Source of the DNA: Daphnia carinata
Lineage: Eukaryota; Arthropoda; Branchiopoda; Diplostraca; Daphniidae
NCBI RefSeq assembly: GCF_022539665.2
Contig: NC_081338.1
Location: 2,232,001 to 2,296,000, forward strand
Reading direction: 5' to 3'
DNA length: 64,000 nt
A program made the position numbers and the translations under genes. Position 1 is the first letter of the stretch, and each line of letters begins with the position of its first letter. The notes beneath the pieces were generated by a model. The model worked only from the letters and a program-made list of their open reading frames with translations, did not search any database and was not told where the DNA came from. Positions 11,811-21,323 of the stretch are shown in pieces.

Positions 11811-12201
11811 TGTTATGGTTATTTATGGGACGTAGCAAGGACCTCCAAATATTTAAATAAATGAATAATAAATAAATATAGTATTCAAACTTGTTTATTT
11901 AGTAAGTTCTTATACTGCATTGAATACATAAATCAATCAATCGGATACATCAATGATCATCAATGATGGTAACTGAACGCAAAGTACACACAATTGCCTG
12001 TGTGCACGAAATCACGGTGTCATCCGTCTTCTTAGTTAAATGACGTCCAGGAGTCACGGCTGGCATCAAGCCTTCTTGATTAAGTTGAATTTTGCGGATG
12101 TGAACGGAAACCGATTCTTTTCCGTTCACTGAAAGTCCTATAAAATAAAGGAAACATCAGTTATTGTTTATAAAAAACCGCGTCAAATAGTTACCGACGT
12201 C

Positions 12202-13709
12202 TCAGTTGGGAGGATGATTAACTTCGGCTGGTTCCCCTCCGGCTGGTTCCCCTCCGTCTGGTGGTCCAGCGTTCGCATTAGCAGCTTCACCTGCCTCTTG
12301 CGACAACCTCACTTGCTCTGGGTCTCTTTTCATAAAGTTCTTGGTCTCCCATTCCATTTCAGCATATTTTGCATTCCGAAATTGAGGAACCCCTTTTACG
12401 CCCTCTATAAAAAAATTTATGATTACAATAAGCGAAATAATTTTGATAATGTCTACTCACCGAAAATTGCACGAGTAATAGGAGATTTTTGGAGTCCGTT
12501 TTTTCGAATTCCATTTCGCATTTTCCCCTCCCAATTGCATCCGGCCCTGACGTTGACACTAAGCACTTTGCTCCACGCGCGTTTCATGGCGTCCGATAAG
12601 GAAGAGCCTCCAATGCCACGGATTAATGCTACCTGAATATAGGAATTATATATCATAATTAATAGTTCAATTTTTAGAGTTACATTAATTTCCACATACC
12701 ATTTTATAATATTTATCTTTATCTCCTAGGCTCTCCTCGAACGGCTTAATGGATGCAATATCCAATAAAGGTAGCTGTAAGGGGTCGGTGTTTTCGTCTT
12801 CCATGTAGTTCACTGCACTTCCTAACTGTTGCAGGTTATCCAGCTTGACTTCGATTGCCCCAAGTTTGGACATAACAGCATTTTGCGCTTCTTGATTTTT
12901 CGCAAGCTCACGTACCATCTTCGACAATACATCCATAATCTTAGCGTTTTCGTGACAATTTCCCGCGTGCTCTTTGCGTGCCGTTGGGCTAAAGCGTTGG
13001 ACACAACGCTGAGGCTGCAGTGGCCGACGTTCAAGTGATGGAGTCTCGAAGGTACGTTGTCCAGCGCCCGGCAGTGCAACGTATGAGCCGTCCAGATAGT
13101 TTTGTTCGTTTGATTGATGTTGATCTGGAAAGGTTTGATGCCAAGTGGAAGGCATTCCAGCATGCGGTGGTATGTACTGGTTAGAGGTAAGGCTGGATGG
13201 TATTGTAATTGACGGTAGCACGTCATCTTCAGCAACACCAGACATTTCGTCGTTGCTTTCAGCTGAATTTTCTGACTCGACAGTAGGCGAGTATCGTCTG
13301 GCTGCTATTTTCTTCCGGCAGCCTTTTCCAGAGCTTGCCGCAGCAGCATTCTCACTCTCCGAGGATGTTGTTAATTCGTTTTGCTGGCAAGCACGACTTT
13401 CTTTTTCTTTTGCAGCCTGATATGAATCTGCAGAGGGGAAAAAAGTAATTACAAATTTACGATTATACTTTATATTATAGAATTCTTACCAAATCGCTTG
13501 CGAATAATGCAATCATAAACCAGCCACTTTTCATTTGGCTTTTCACGCCTCATCGCCGCTAGGTCACCTCTGGTTTGAGGATACCAGCACTTCCCTTCTT
13601 GTACCCAGAAGTCTGGGACAATTGCTACATATGGAACCGTAGCAGTCAGCAAGTCCACAATGAAAAAACGTTTTACGTTTTGTGATTCCATTGAAAAAGC
13701 ATACAGCAT
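12202..13709 (-). CDS. DUF4806-domain protein, intact, four exons
   Basis: Minus-strand gene of 440 codons: exons 13490-13709, 12700-13427, 12461-12632 and 12202-12404, all with GT...AG borders and matching phases; introns are 56-67 nt. The N-terminus (FFIVDLLTATVPYVAIVPDF ... CWYPQ ... EKWLVYDC) is the conserved start seen in many arthropod DUF4806 proteins. The middle is Ser/Pro/Gln-rich and likely disordered, followed by a helical, possibly coiled-coil stretch (AQNAVMSKLGAIEVKLDNLQ). The DUF4806 region spans the exon 2/3 junction and exon 3 (GGSSLSDAMKRAWSKVLS ... KSPITRAIF). The C-terminus is Gly/Pro-rich. The molecular role of DUF4806 is not established as far as I know. No stop or frameshift is seen, unusual for a gene inside a retrotransposon LTR. 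Confidence 0.85.
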
Positions 13710-13885
13710 CCACCGAGTAAATAAACCCTAGAATTCCGTCGTCAACTTGCTGACTAACAATAAATAAATTTTAAAAACCTATTAAGAAGGGAAGTATAAA
13801 TAAGTCCTTTACCTTGCAATGTTTTAAATAATGTGTTCTAAGCAGGAGATGCAGCAGTAAGTTGGGAAGAGAGACGCAGAGTAAA

Positions 13886-13915
13886 TTAGATTAGGCGGAT
13901 ATCCGCCTAATCTAA
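13886..13915. repeat. Perfect 30-bp palindrome at the insertion junction
   Basis: TTAGATTAGGCGGAT is followed directly by its exact inverse. The right arm is ordinary LTR sequence (also in the 3' LTR); the left arm belongs to the inserted segment. Confidence 0.9.
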
Positions 13916-13970
13916 ATTGAATCATTGGCATCCGACTAGTTGCTGGATTGATATAACACAGGACATTACA
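13905..13970 (+). repeat. Gypsy 5' LTR, second part
   Basis: Identical over 66 bp to 18545-18610. Ends CATTACA, followed at once by the putative primer-binding site. Confidence 0.92.
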
Positions 13971-14044
13971 TTGGCGACGAGGTGAAAGTGTATAAAAGGA
14001 AAACAGTGAAAATAGTGCTTCTGGAATAAACTAAGCCCACTGAA

Positions 14045-17000
14045 ATGGCTTTCGCATTACCAGCCTTCGAAAGTTTCTCCATTAGTGACGACCCTCAAAA
14101 CGTTGGCGCACGTTGGAAGAAATGGGTGTCCAGGTTCGAGACAATGCTCTTGGCCATGAACATTGTAGAAGAGGACTCTAATACAAACGCACAGAAAGCA
14201 GCAATCGACAAACGACGACTCGCCCTGATGCTGCACTACGCCGGATCTGAAGTGGCCGACGTGTATGACACCCTATCGGGCGAAGACGAAGACAAAGAAT
14301 CATACTCAAAAACGAAGCCCTTGCTGCAAACTTACTTCCAGTCTAAACAGAACATTGTGCTTGAAGTATAGAATTTCAGGAAACTGCGACAGGAAGATGG
14401 TGAAACAATGGACGCTTATGTCACCAGGCTTCGCAAGCAAGCAACACTCTGTGATTTCCCAGACGACGATCGTGAAATCAAGTTTCAAGTCATCCAAGGA
14501 TGCCTGTCAAGCTCATTTAGGAAGCTCTGTCTACGTGATCAGCTGTCCCTGAGTAAGATGCTAGAACACTCTAGATCAGCCGAAGCAGCTAATCACTATG
14601 AGGAAAACATAGAGAAATACAACCAGAAGTCCGCAAACGCAATGAAACACACACAAAAAAAGTATCCACAACGAAGAAAAACTTCTTGGCAAGCACCACT
14701 TCAGAGCAAAGAAACTGGCAAATGTTGGGATTGCGGGGAAGAGTGGCCACACAAAAACAGAATCTGCCCAAGCAAAAATGTATGTTGGAACTGCGGAATG
14801 AAATTCCCACACGCGGATGGAGTACAATGTCCAGCTATAGGCAAAACATGCACAAAATGCAACAAGCCAAATCATTTTGCGAAAATGTGCAGAAGCTCCA
14901 ATCAGTGCAACCCCTCAAGTGGCACACAGGAGATAAAAGAAATCACACAAAAGCTACAGAACCAAGCGATAAACTCTTCCGACGAATCAAGCGATGAGTC
15001 GGTGTTTTCCGTCTGCGCCATCAACAACCAGAAAAGACCGATGACGTCAATACAGGTCGGCGAAACCAAAATCGCAATGATGATCGACACAGGATCGACA
15101 TGTAACATGATCGGGTTGACAACATTTAAAAAATTAAATCCGAGGCCCGTTCTGAAACCAACCAACACAGTGATCAATGCGTACGGAAACAAACCGCTTG
15201 ATATTAAAGGGAAATTCTCAACAATCATCAGGTCCAAGCATGCAGAGTCGAAAGTTACGGTGTACGTAGGCGCTGAGAACAATGCCGACAACCTACTGAG
15301 TTGTGAAACTGCCAAAGACCTGAAGCTCGTCAAAATCATAAACACAACTCATACACAAGCCAGATACGAACAGCTAAAATGCGAATTTACGTCACTCTTC
15401 AAAGGCACTGGCAAAATGAAGAATTACACCGTGAAACTACACATCGACCCATCGGTTCCTCCAGTCACGCAGAAACACCGGCGTGTTGGGTTCCATCTCA
15501 GGAAAGCCGTCGAGGAGGAGATTCAAAAGCTTTTGCAAGAAGATATCATCGAACCAGTTACGGAAGGTCCAACCCCATGGGTATCACCCTGTATTGTGGT
15601 TCCAAAACCAAAGCAGCCCGGCAAGTTTCGTGTGTGCGTAGACATGCGCTCTCCAAACAAGGCAATAATGCGCACCCGCCACGTCATTCCCACCATCGAA
15701 GACCTCGTGGTCGATTTAAATGGAGCCAAATTCTTTTCAAAGCTCGACATGAACCAAGGTTACCATCAGTTAGAGCTCATGCCGGAATCTCGTTTCATCA
15801 CAACTTTCGCTAGCCATCGTGGACTGTTCCGCTACAAGAGACTTAACTTTGGCATAAACTGCGCCGCAGAAATCTTCGACGATATCATAAGGCAAATAAT
15901 TAGTGGCATTCCCGGTGTCGTCAACCGCAGCGACGACATACTCGTGACCGGAAGATCCAGAGGTGAACATGACCAGAATCTTCGGAAAGTGCTACGAAGG
16001 CTCCAGGAGCGCAACCTCACCCTCAACTTTGGAAAATGTGAGTTCGGGAACAGGGAAGTCACGTATTTTGGTCTTCACTTTAGCGAAGACGGGATCGCCC
16101 CTGACAAAGCCAAGGTTCAGGCTATCGACGAAGCCGCCCCTCCATCTGGACCGGACGAGGTATCAAGTTTCCTCGGCATGATTACATTCTGCAGTAGGTT
16201 CATAGCGGACGCTGCAAGCATCAGTGAACTTTTGAGAAAACTCACCCACAAGAAAACCGAATGGGCATGGAGTACCAAAGAACAAACAGCATTTCAGGAG
16301 CTCAAGAACCGTCTAAAGAATGCAGTAACGCTGGCGTACTACGACGTAAAAAAATCGACTTCTTTAATTGTTGACGCCAGCCCAACCGGGCTTGGTGCGA
16401 TCCTAGCGCAAACATCAAAAGACGCCAGTCAAACCCCAGTCGCGTTCGCCAGCAGACGTTTAACCGACGTCGAATCTCGCTACTCCCAAACAGAGCGCGA
16501 AGCTCTCGCAATCACCTGGGCAATACTGCATTTTCATTTGTATCTCATAGGTACCAAGTTCTCAGTAATAACGGACCATAAGCCACTGGAAACCATTTTC
16601 AACAAACCGTTGATTCAACCTCCAGCCCGAATTGAAAGATGGTTACTCAAGCTTCAGCAATATGAGTTTGAAGTCAAGTATCAACCCGGTAAGAACAACC
16701 CGGCTGACTTCATCTCACGCCATCCAGCCCATCAGAACAGGACCCCGTCAAGAGAAGAAGTAATCGCTGAGAACTATGTCAACCACATCGCAATGACGTC
16801 AGCACCAAAAGCCGTTACCATCAAGGAAGTGGCAGAAGCTACCGCACGAGACAAAGCGATCCAGGCCATAGCTAAAATACTTGATCGCAAACGTGACACC
16901 AAACAAGAAAACCTAACGCCTGGTGAGTCCGAGCGCGTCAGAGCATTCAAACTTGTCCTGAACCAACTGTCACGAGTACAATCCACTGAAGGTCTACTAC

Positions 17001-18223
17001 TGCTTAAGGGTTCGAAGCTGGTCATTCCCCAAGAGCTCACTGATCGCGTAATAAAGACAGCGCACCAATGTCATCCGGGAATTGTGAAGACGAAAAGCCT
17101 GATCAGAGAAAAAGTGTGGTTCCCTGGAATAGACAAGCTGGTCGAAATAAGGATTAGCTCTTGCATCCCATGCATGGCAGCCAACCCAACTGTGCGACCT
17201 GAACCTCTGCTGATGTCACAGCTCCCGTCCGGGCCATGGACCGAGATCAGCGTGGATTTTGCACAATTGCCCGATAACAATTATCTTCTTGTAATCTATG
17301 ACGATTACTCACGTTACCCGGTCATACAAAAAGTCTCCAGCACATCGGCGAACGCCGTAATCCCCAGATTGAAAGAGGTTTTCGCCATGTTTGGCATCCC
17401 AACAACACTCAAAAGTGACAACGGTTCACCATTCTCGAACAAGAATATGAAAGACTTCGCGGAGGAATTCAACTTTCAACATCGCAAAGTCACCCCTCTG
17501 TGGCCACAAGCTAACGGTGGCGTCGAACGTTTTATGAAGACCCTGAAGAAAACAATCCGGTGTTTGGCCGGCGAATGTCTGTCATGGAAAGAGAACATCT
17601 CTACATTCCTTTTAAACTATCGGGCAACACCCCACTCAACAACAGGAGTACCACCTGCAACCGCGTTATTTGGCCGGCCGCTAAGAACACGGATTCCAGA
17701 ATTCACCAACTCTAACGCAACAGACGACAAAATCCGCCTGAAAGATGCCCAACAAAAAGCGAACATGAAAAAACACGCAGACAAGCACGCTCAACTCCGT
17801 GTATTCAACTTAGGCGACAAGGTTCTTCTCCGAAAAGACAGCGTCCGCAACAAGATTGACCCTCCCTTCCATCCGGAAATCTACACTGTAGTCGCTGTCA
17901 AAGGGAACATGATCACAGCAAGCCGCGGGACCCACACAGTCACTCGAAACATTTTTTACTTCAAAGAAGTAACCGGAACAGTCGGAAGCCCAGACGTTCA
18001 TTGCAACCCCGAAGAAGACGAAGAACTTGATCAGCAAAATCAGCATAACGAAAATCTTTTAGTAAATGTGCCGAGCAACGACAGGGAGAGAACAGAACCG
18101 GAAAGCCCTGTTGACTCCAACACTCCAGATCCAGGAGAACACATCGGTCACCAAAGGCCAACCGGTCGCCCCAGACGCAACTGTAACCTCCCGAAGAGAT
18201 TCGAAGATTACGAAGTCAACTAG
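14045..18223 (+). pseudogene. Gypsy gag-pol polyprotein, one frame with one internal stop
   Basis: One reading frame of 1392 codons encodes fused Gag-Pol; the only break I see is an in-frame TAG at 14369-14371 (codon 109), inside gag. Order by approximate residue: Gag (1-220); Cys-rich zinc knuckles from 227 (CWDCGEEW, CWNCG, CTKCNKPNHFAKMC); aspartic protease near 348 (MMIDTGST); reverse transcriptase about 470-700 with FSKLDMNQGYHQL and an active-site variant RSDDILV; RNase H near 776 (IVDASPTGLGAILA); integrase with a zinc-binding His/Cys region near 1010 and catalytic residues in SVDFAQ, KSDNGSPF and NGGVERF. No chromodomain is evident. The stop is not at a gag/pol border, so it is more likely a disabling mutation than programmed readthrough. 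Confidence 0.93.
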
Positions 18224-18439
18224 CAACCAAAAACCATTGATTCGCTCATGTAGCTGTGTTCTCTACCTGTTGTCAAATTTCGTATCACAATTTTTTTCTT
18301 GTCGTAATGTATGACTATTCTTGCAACTCAGTGCTACCCTCGTAACGCAGTCAACCTAGAAATTTTGGTCATCCATCCATGTGATACAGAGTATGTGTCC
18401 TTTTTCTTTGTGTTTTCATTTGTTAAAGGTTGGATGTGA

Positions 18440-18610
18440 TGTAATGTTTGATACAGCCACCAGATAGCGCTGTTGCTATGTGGGGGGACTAGAGACGAAT
18501 ACAGTACGTGATAGCCAGCCAAGGAGCATGGTCACAACCTATCCGCCTAATCTAAATTGAATCATTGGCATCCGACTAGTTGCTGGATTGATATAACACA
18601 GGACATTACA
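18440..18610 (+). repeat. Gypsy 3' LTR (171 bp, complete)
   Basis: Begins TGTAATGTTTG and ends GGACATTACA. Followed by target duplication GGGCA and then the remaining tip of MULE-1. Confidence 0.93.
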
Positions 18611-18649
18611 GGGCAATCGTCGCTATCCCCAATTAGCCCCGGTCTCCCC

Positions 18650-19505
18650 TATTTCTTTCAACATAATTGTTTCATTTGTCCTTATTTGTAATACCAAAAT
18701 ACAGAGCAAAAACAATTTATCTCCTTATATTTTTACTTTTTATGTGTTTTTTAAATGGTTGAATCAAACGTCTGTGGAAGAAAAACTATATCTGTTAATG
18801 GACCAAATTTCGTTCGTGGTAGAGACTTCGTGATTCGGACAAATTCATGGTAGAACAAGCCTTTTCAGCACTCAATGCTGTTCTGTTGACTGCATTACAT
18901 CAATGTAGTACAGCCTAACAGAGCCAAAGGTCTGTACCCCTCAGTGAGCTTATTTCAGAATCTGTATATTCTTGTCCGTGGAGGTTGACCTAGGAATCAC
19001 CTTCAAAAATCCACTAATACCATTTTTGTGATAACCACCATCTTCCAAAAATGGTTAAACTCTTTTTCTTTAGAATAAACAAGCAAATTCGATAGCAGTA
19101 AACTCCTACTCAGCCACAGATTGTTTTTTTTTAGTGCTTTTATACACTGTAAATCTTTTGGTACTACCAAATACCTACCAAATGGTAGATAAATGGAAAC
19201 AGCTACCATTAGGCGACCAGAAAAGTAGAAGTATCTGCCAAATTTCAAAGGTCTACCATGTAGCTACCAACTAGAAGCAGCTACCACGCTGCTAGTGGGA
19301 TCTACTAGATACGTGGTAGATGTATCGACCAAACAAAATAGAAATCCCAGTTTTATTAACGTATTTACCTGTTGGAACACAGGAATTCTTGGAAATAATA
19401 AAACAAATTTCAAATTCCACTGTTTATTTCCTTGGATACGGCGTATATCCAAAACACACAAGAAAATACAAATATTCTTGATTGGAGGGAATATTTGGTT
19501 CCAGT
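18650..19505. other. Gene-free stretch with GGTAG/CTACC repeats
   Basis: No coding signal. Between 19150 and 19330 the words CTACCA and TGGTAG recur in both orientations, resembling the subterminal arrays of the MULEs; this may be a decayed element end. 19424-19505 lies just beyond the stop of the minus-strand gene at 19506. Confidence 0.4.
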
Positions 19506-19847
19506 TCAATCTGAAATGTCAGATGAAGATTCGTCCACAACATAATTGCAAATATCAGTTTGTAGTGTTGAAACAGGCGGGCAAACAATGTTTTGGATTT
19601 TAAATACAAACATGTCAAAAAATTTGTAGAACTGCCTCGGAAATTTAGGTTACTGCAAGTTAAATGCGTGGAACGACGCGTAGAGCACTTGAAAAGCATG
19701 GGGCAGGTCACTTCCAACAGGAACAAGCGTGAAGTCCAGAACCACGGTGTAGTCCATAACGTTTTCAGCGGAGCCGCGGCAGATGATGAATGGCTACGAA
19801 AGATGCTTTGGCTTCTTTTTGATGAATTCGTCGAGGGAAGCCTTTTC
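19506..19847 (-). pseudogene. 3' exon of a decayed gene-2-type protein
   Basis: Last visible exon of a minus-strand gene whose other exons are at 25773-25843, 28148-28183, 28242-28389 and 28445-28618. It follows a TTTTCTACAG acceptor and reads EKASLDEFIKKKPKHLS, a stop, then PFIICRGSAENVMDYTVVLD, LPHAFQVLYASFHAFNLQ, a second stop, then KFPRQFYKFFDMFVFKIQNI, ending at 19506. The pattern (short conserved PFI..G strand, a hydrophobic strand, an AF..L..SF..FN motif, then aromatic-rich residues) matches uncharacterised proteins common in animal genomes and resembles the region at 42070-42330. Two in-frame stops make it a pseudogene. No known enzyme motif. Confidence 0.6.
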
Positions 19848-19875
19848 CTGTAGAAAAGCAAATTGATGTTAAGAT

Positions 19876-20237
19876 GATTGGCGGTGAAATAGGACTGAAA
19901 CCAAATAGGACTGGAGAAATAGGACTGAAAATTTTCAGTCCTATTTCTACCGGAGAAATAGGACTGGGAGAAATAGGACTGACTTTTAAATACTTTTAGG
20001 ACAGTCCTATTTCTCCACGCCATCGGTCCTATTTCTCCTTGGCCTCAGTCCTATTTCTCCTTAGAAATAGTCCTATTTCTTTTATTTTGTTCCAATAGGA
20101 ACGATATGCCTCCAATCCGGTAGGCAACATATTGCGTCAGAGCGTCGGCTTATATCCATTTCCCTTTGCAAAAAACCGATGGTGTTAACGCGTTACTTAA
20201 ATGGTTCACCAAACATTTATCTCTTATCATATTTTAA
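19876..20237 (+). repeat. MULE-2 left terminal inverted repeat
   Basis: Starts CGGTGAAATAGGACTG at 19881 and contains about ten copies of the motif AGTCCTATTTCTCC in both orientations, then unique sequence. Pairs with about 25371-25731. Confidence 0.9.
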
Positions 20238-20420
20238 TTATAATCGCTGGTGCACATGGAATATGTTGTATTTAATACAGTTCATTGAATAAAATACAAT
20301 TAAAACTAAAACAGAATTGTTTATTAATTTTGTCTCAATTTATTAGGGTAATTAACTTTCCCAGTTGCACTCATGTTGTACTTTCTAATACTACTATCAA
20401 ATAAGATAATATAGCAAGTC

Positions 20421-20490
20421 ATAACCAAATCGGTACCGCTCTAAGCTGCGACTCGAGTTGTCCTGAGTTCGATTCCATGTTGTGGCATAT
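20421..20490 (+). ncRNA. tRNA-like module inside MULE-2 left arm
   Basis: GGTACCGCTCTAAGCTGCG resembles a tRNA A-box region and GAGTTCGATTCC is a near-consensus B box, about 30 bp apart. A related copy in the opposite orientation lies in the right arm (25115-25195). I cannot fold a complete cloverleaf, so this is tRNA-derived at best. Confidence 0.35.
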
Positions 20491-20852
20491 GGTCAGGGGT
20501 TTTTGATAATATTTACGGTTAAGTTAAATATGAAAAGTGAAAGAATGTTAACGAATCTTCAACTGTATGAAAGCAAGTTCCTCACCAAGAGCAAGAAGAA
20601 CTGTTGAGATAAAAGAGATTGGATGAGAGAGGAGCTGGTAGAAGATGGTAGAAGGTGGTAGAAGATGGTAGATGGGGAAAAAAATTTAACATTTTAACTA
20701 TTCCTCAACTTCTTTACCAAGAGGAGGATTCTACCACGGAAGTGGATGACCCATAATGACATAGCATTACTCATCAAGTAATGTATTTCGCCAATGGCTT
20801 AAGTTGATATTTGTAATGCCATTGAAATAAAACTAATTAAAATTTATTGGTG

Positions 20853-21157
20853 TTAAGGCCGAGGAAGTTGAAGATGATAGCCGCCGGCGAATAGAAAGAA
20901 GAGATTTCCAGAAGTAGAAGATTAACGGCTTAAGCAGCTTAAGACTTATGAGTGCTTAAGACGAGGAGGTTGATGATGGTTGCCGTCGGCGAAAAGAAAG
21001 AAGAGATTTGCAGAAGTAGAAGATCAACGGCTTAAGCAGCTTAAGACTTATGGGTGATTAAGACGAGGAGGTTGATGATGGTTGCCGTCGGCGAAAAGAA
21101 AGAAGAGATTTGAAGAAGTAGAAGATCAACGGCTTAAGCAGCTTAAGACTTAGTATT
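20853..21157. repeat. 102-bp tandem repeat, three copies, upstream of MULE-2 gene
   Basis: Units start at 20853, 20956 and 21058 and share GAAAGAAGAGATTT and CGGCTTAAGCAGCTTAAG. Copies two and three are nearly identical. The array ends about 90 bp before the TATA-like site. Confidence 0.8.
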
Positions 21158-21249
21158 TCACCACAATTAATGCAACAGCAAGAAGTGCTTCCTTCCTATT
21201 TGCCGAGAGGTTTGGTTCCGCCCCTTTTCCGTTCCTCATGTCTGACAGA

Positions 21250-21259
21250 CTATATATGG
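21250..21259 (+). promoter_or_regulatory. TATA-like box of MULE-2 transposase gene
   Basis: CTATATATGG lies about 70 bp upstream of the start codon at 21324, a sensible core-promoter position. No strong initiator motif seen. Confidence 0.4.
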
Positions 21260-21323
21260 ATACAATAAGGCCATACAACTTCAATAGTTCGTCTTAGACT
21301 TCGCTCTAGCACTTACCATTATC

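Larger units (their letters stand above)
11558..13899. mobile_element. 2.3-kb insertion carrying a DUF4806 gene
   Basis: This segment interrupts the Gypsy 5' LTR and is bounded by TATCC on both sides (11553-11557, 13900-13904), a 5-bp target duplication. It begins CTACTAGCACTGTG and has a palindrome-rich stretch to about 11800. Its last 14 bases are the inverse of the LTR bases that follow. I found no matching terminal inverted repeats and no transposase, so its mode of movement is unknown. The only gene is the DUF4806 gene at 12202-13709. Confidence 0.75.
11453..18610 (+). mobile_element. Gypsy-type LTR retrotransposon, full length
   Basis: Two 171-bp LTRs beginning TGTAATG and ending CATTACA bound the element. 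A 5-bp duplication GGGCA lies outside (11448-11452, 18611-18615). The 5' LTR is split by a 2342-bp insertion (11558-13899); its halves (105 and 66 bp) sum to 171, exactly the 3' LTR length. The LTRs differ at two positions, both in the left half, so insertion is recent. A TGGCGACGAGG sequence directly after the 5' LTR (13972) is in the right place for a tRNA primer-binding site. A single gag-pol frame follows. Confidence 0.93.
8384..18627 (+). mobile_element. Mutator-like element (MULE-1), interrupted by Gypsy
   Basis: A 9-bp direct repeat CCCAATTAG flanks the element (8375-8383 and 18628-18636), the usual length for MULEs. Inverted terminal repeats of roughly 140 bp, about 80% alike by eye, lie at 8392-8535 and 11313-11447, the right one completed at 18616-18621 beyond the Gypsy. 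They consist of repeated TTGCCCCC words separated by variable spacers. Between them is a MULE transposase gene (9106-11290). The element landed in the right end of the outer MITE: removing it with one duplication rejoins a clean MITE terminus. Confidence 0.8.
7421..18649. mobile_element. Outer TA-flanked MITE hosting a nested series of elements
   Basis: The left end (7421) reads GAGGAGACCGGGGCTAAT and the right end (18649) is its inverted partner, ATTAGCCCCGGTCTCCCC. TA lies just outside each end (7419-7420, 18650-18651). Removing the inner elements leaves about 976 bp. GGGGTAA/TTGGGAC-type words recur inside. I see no transposase in its own sequence (7421-8383), so it is probably non-autonomous. 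The TA duplication suits several superfamilies, including Tc1/mariner-like. Confidence 0.65.

Noticed and set aside
14902-15345. 147-codon minus-strand frame, and others within 14.5-18.2 kb
   Set aside because: All lie opposite or out of frame with the Gypsy polyprotein.
19424-20023. 199-codon minus-strand open frame
   Set aside because: It runs from the MULE-2 inverted repeat through the element border into the old gene in a frame other than the one with motifs; the repeated QSYFS comes from the terminal repeat motif.
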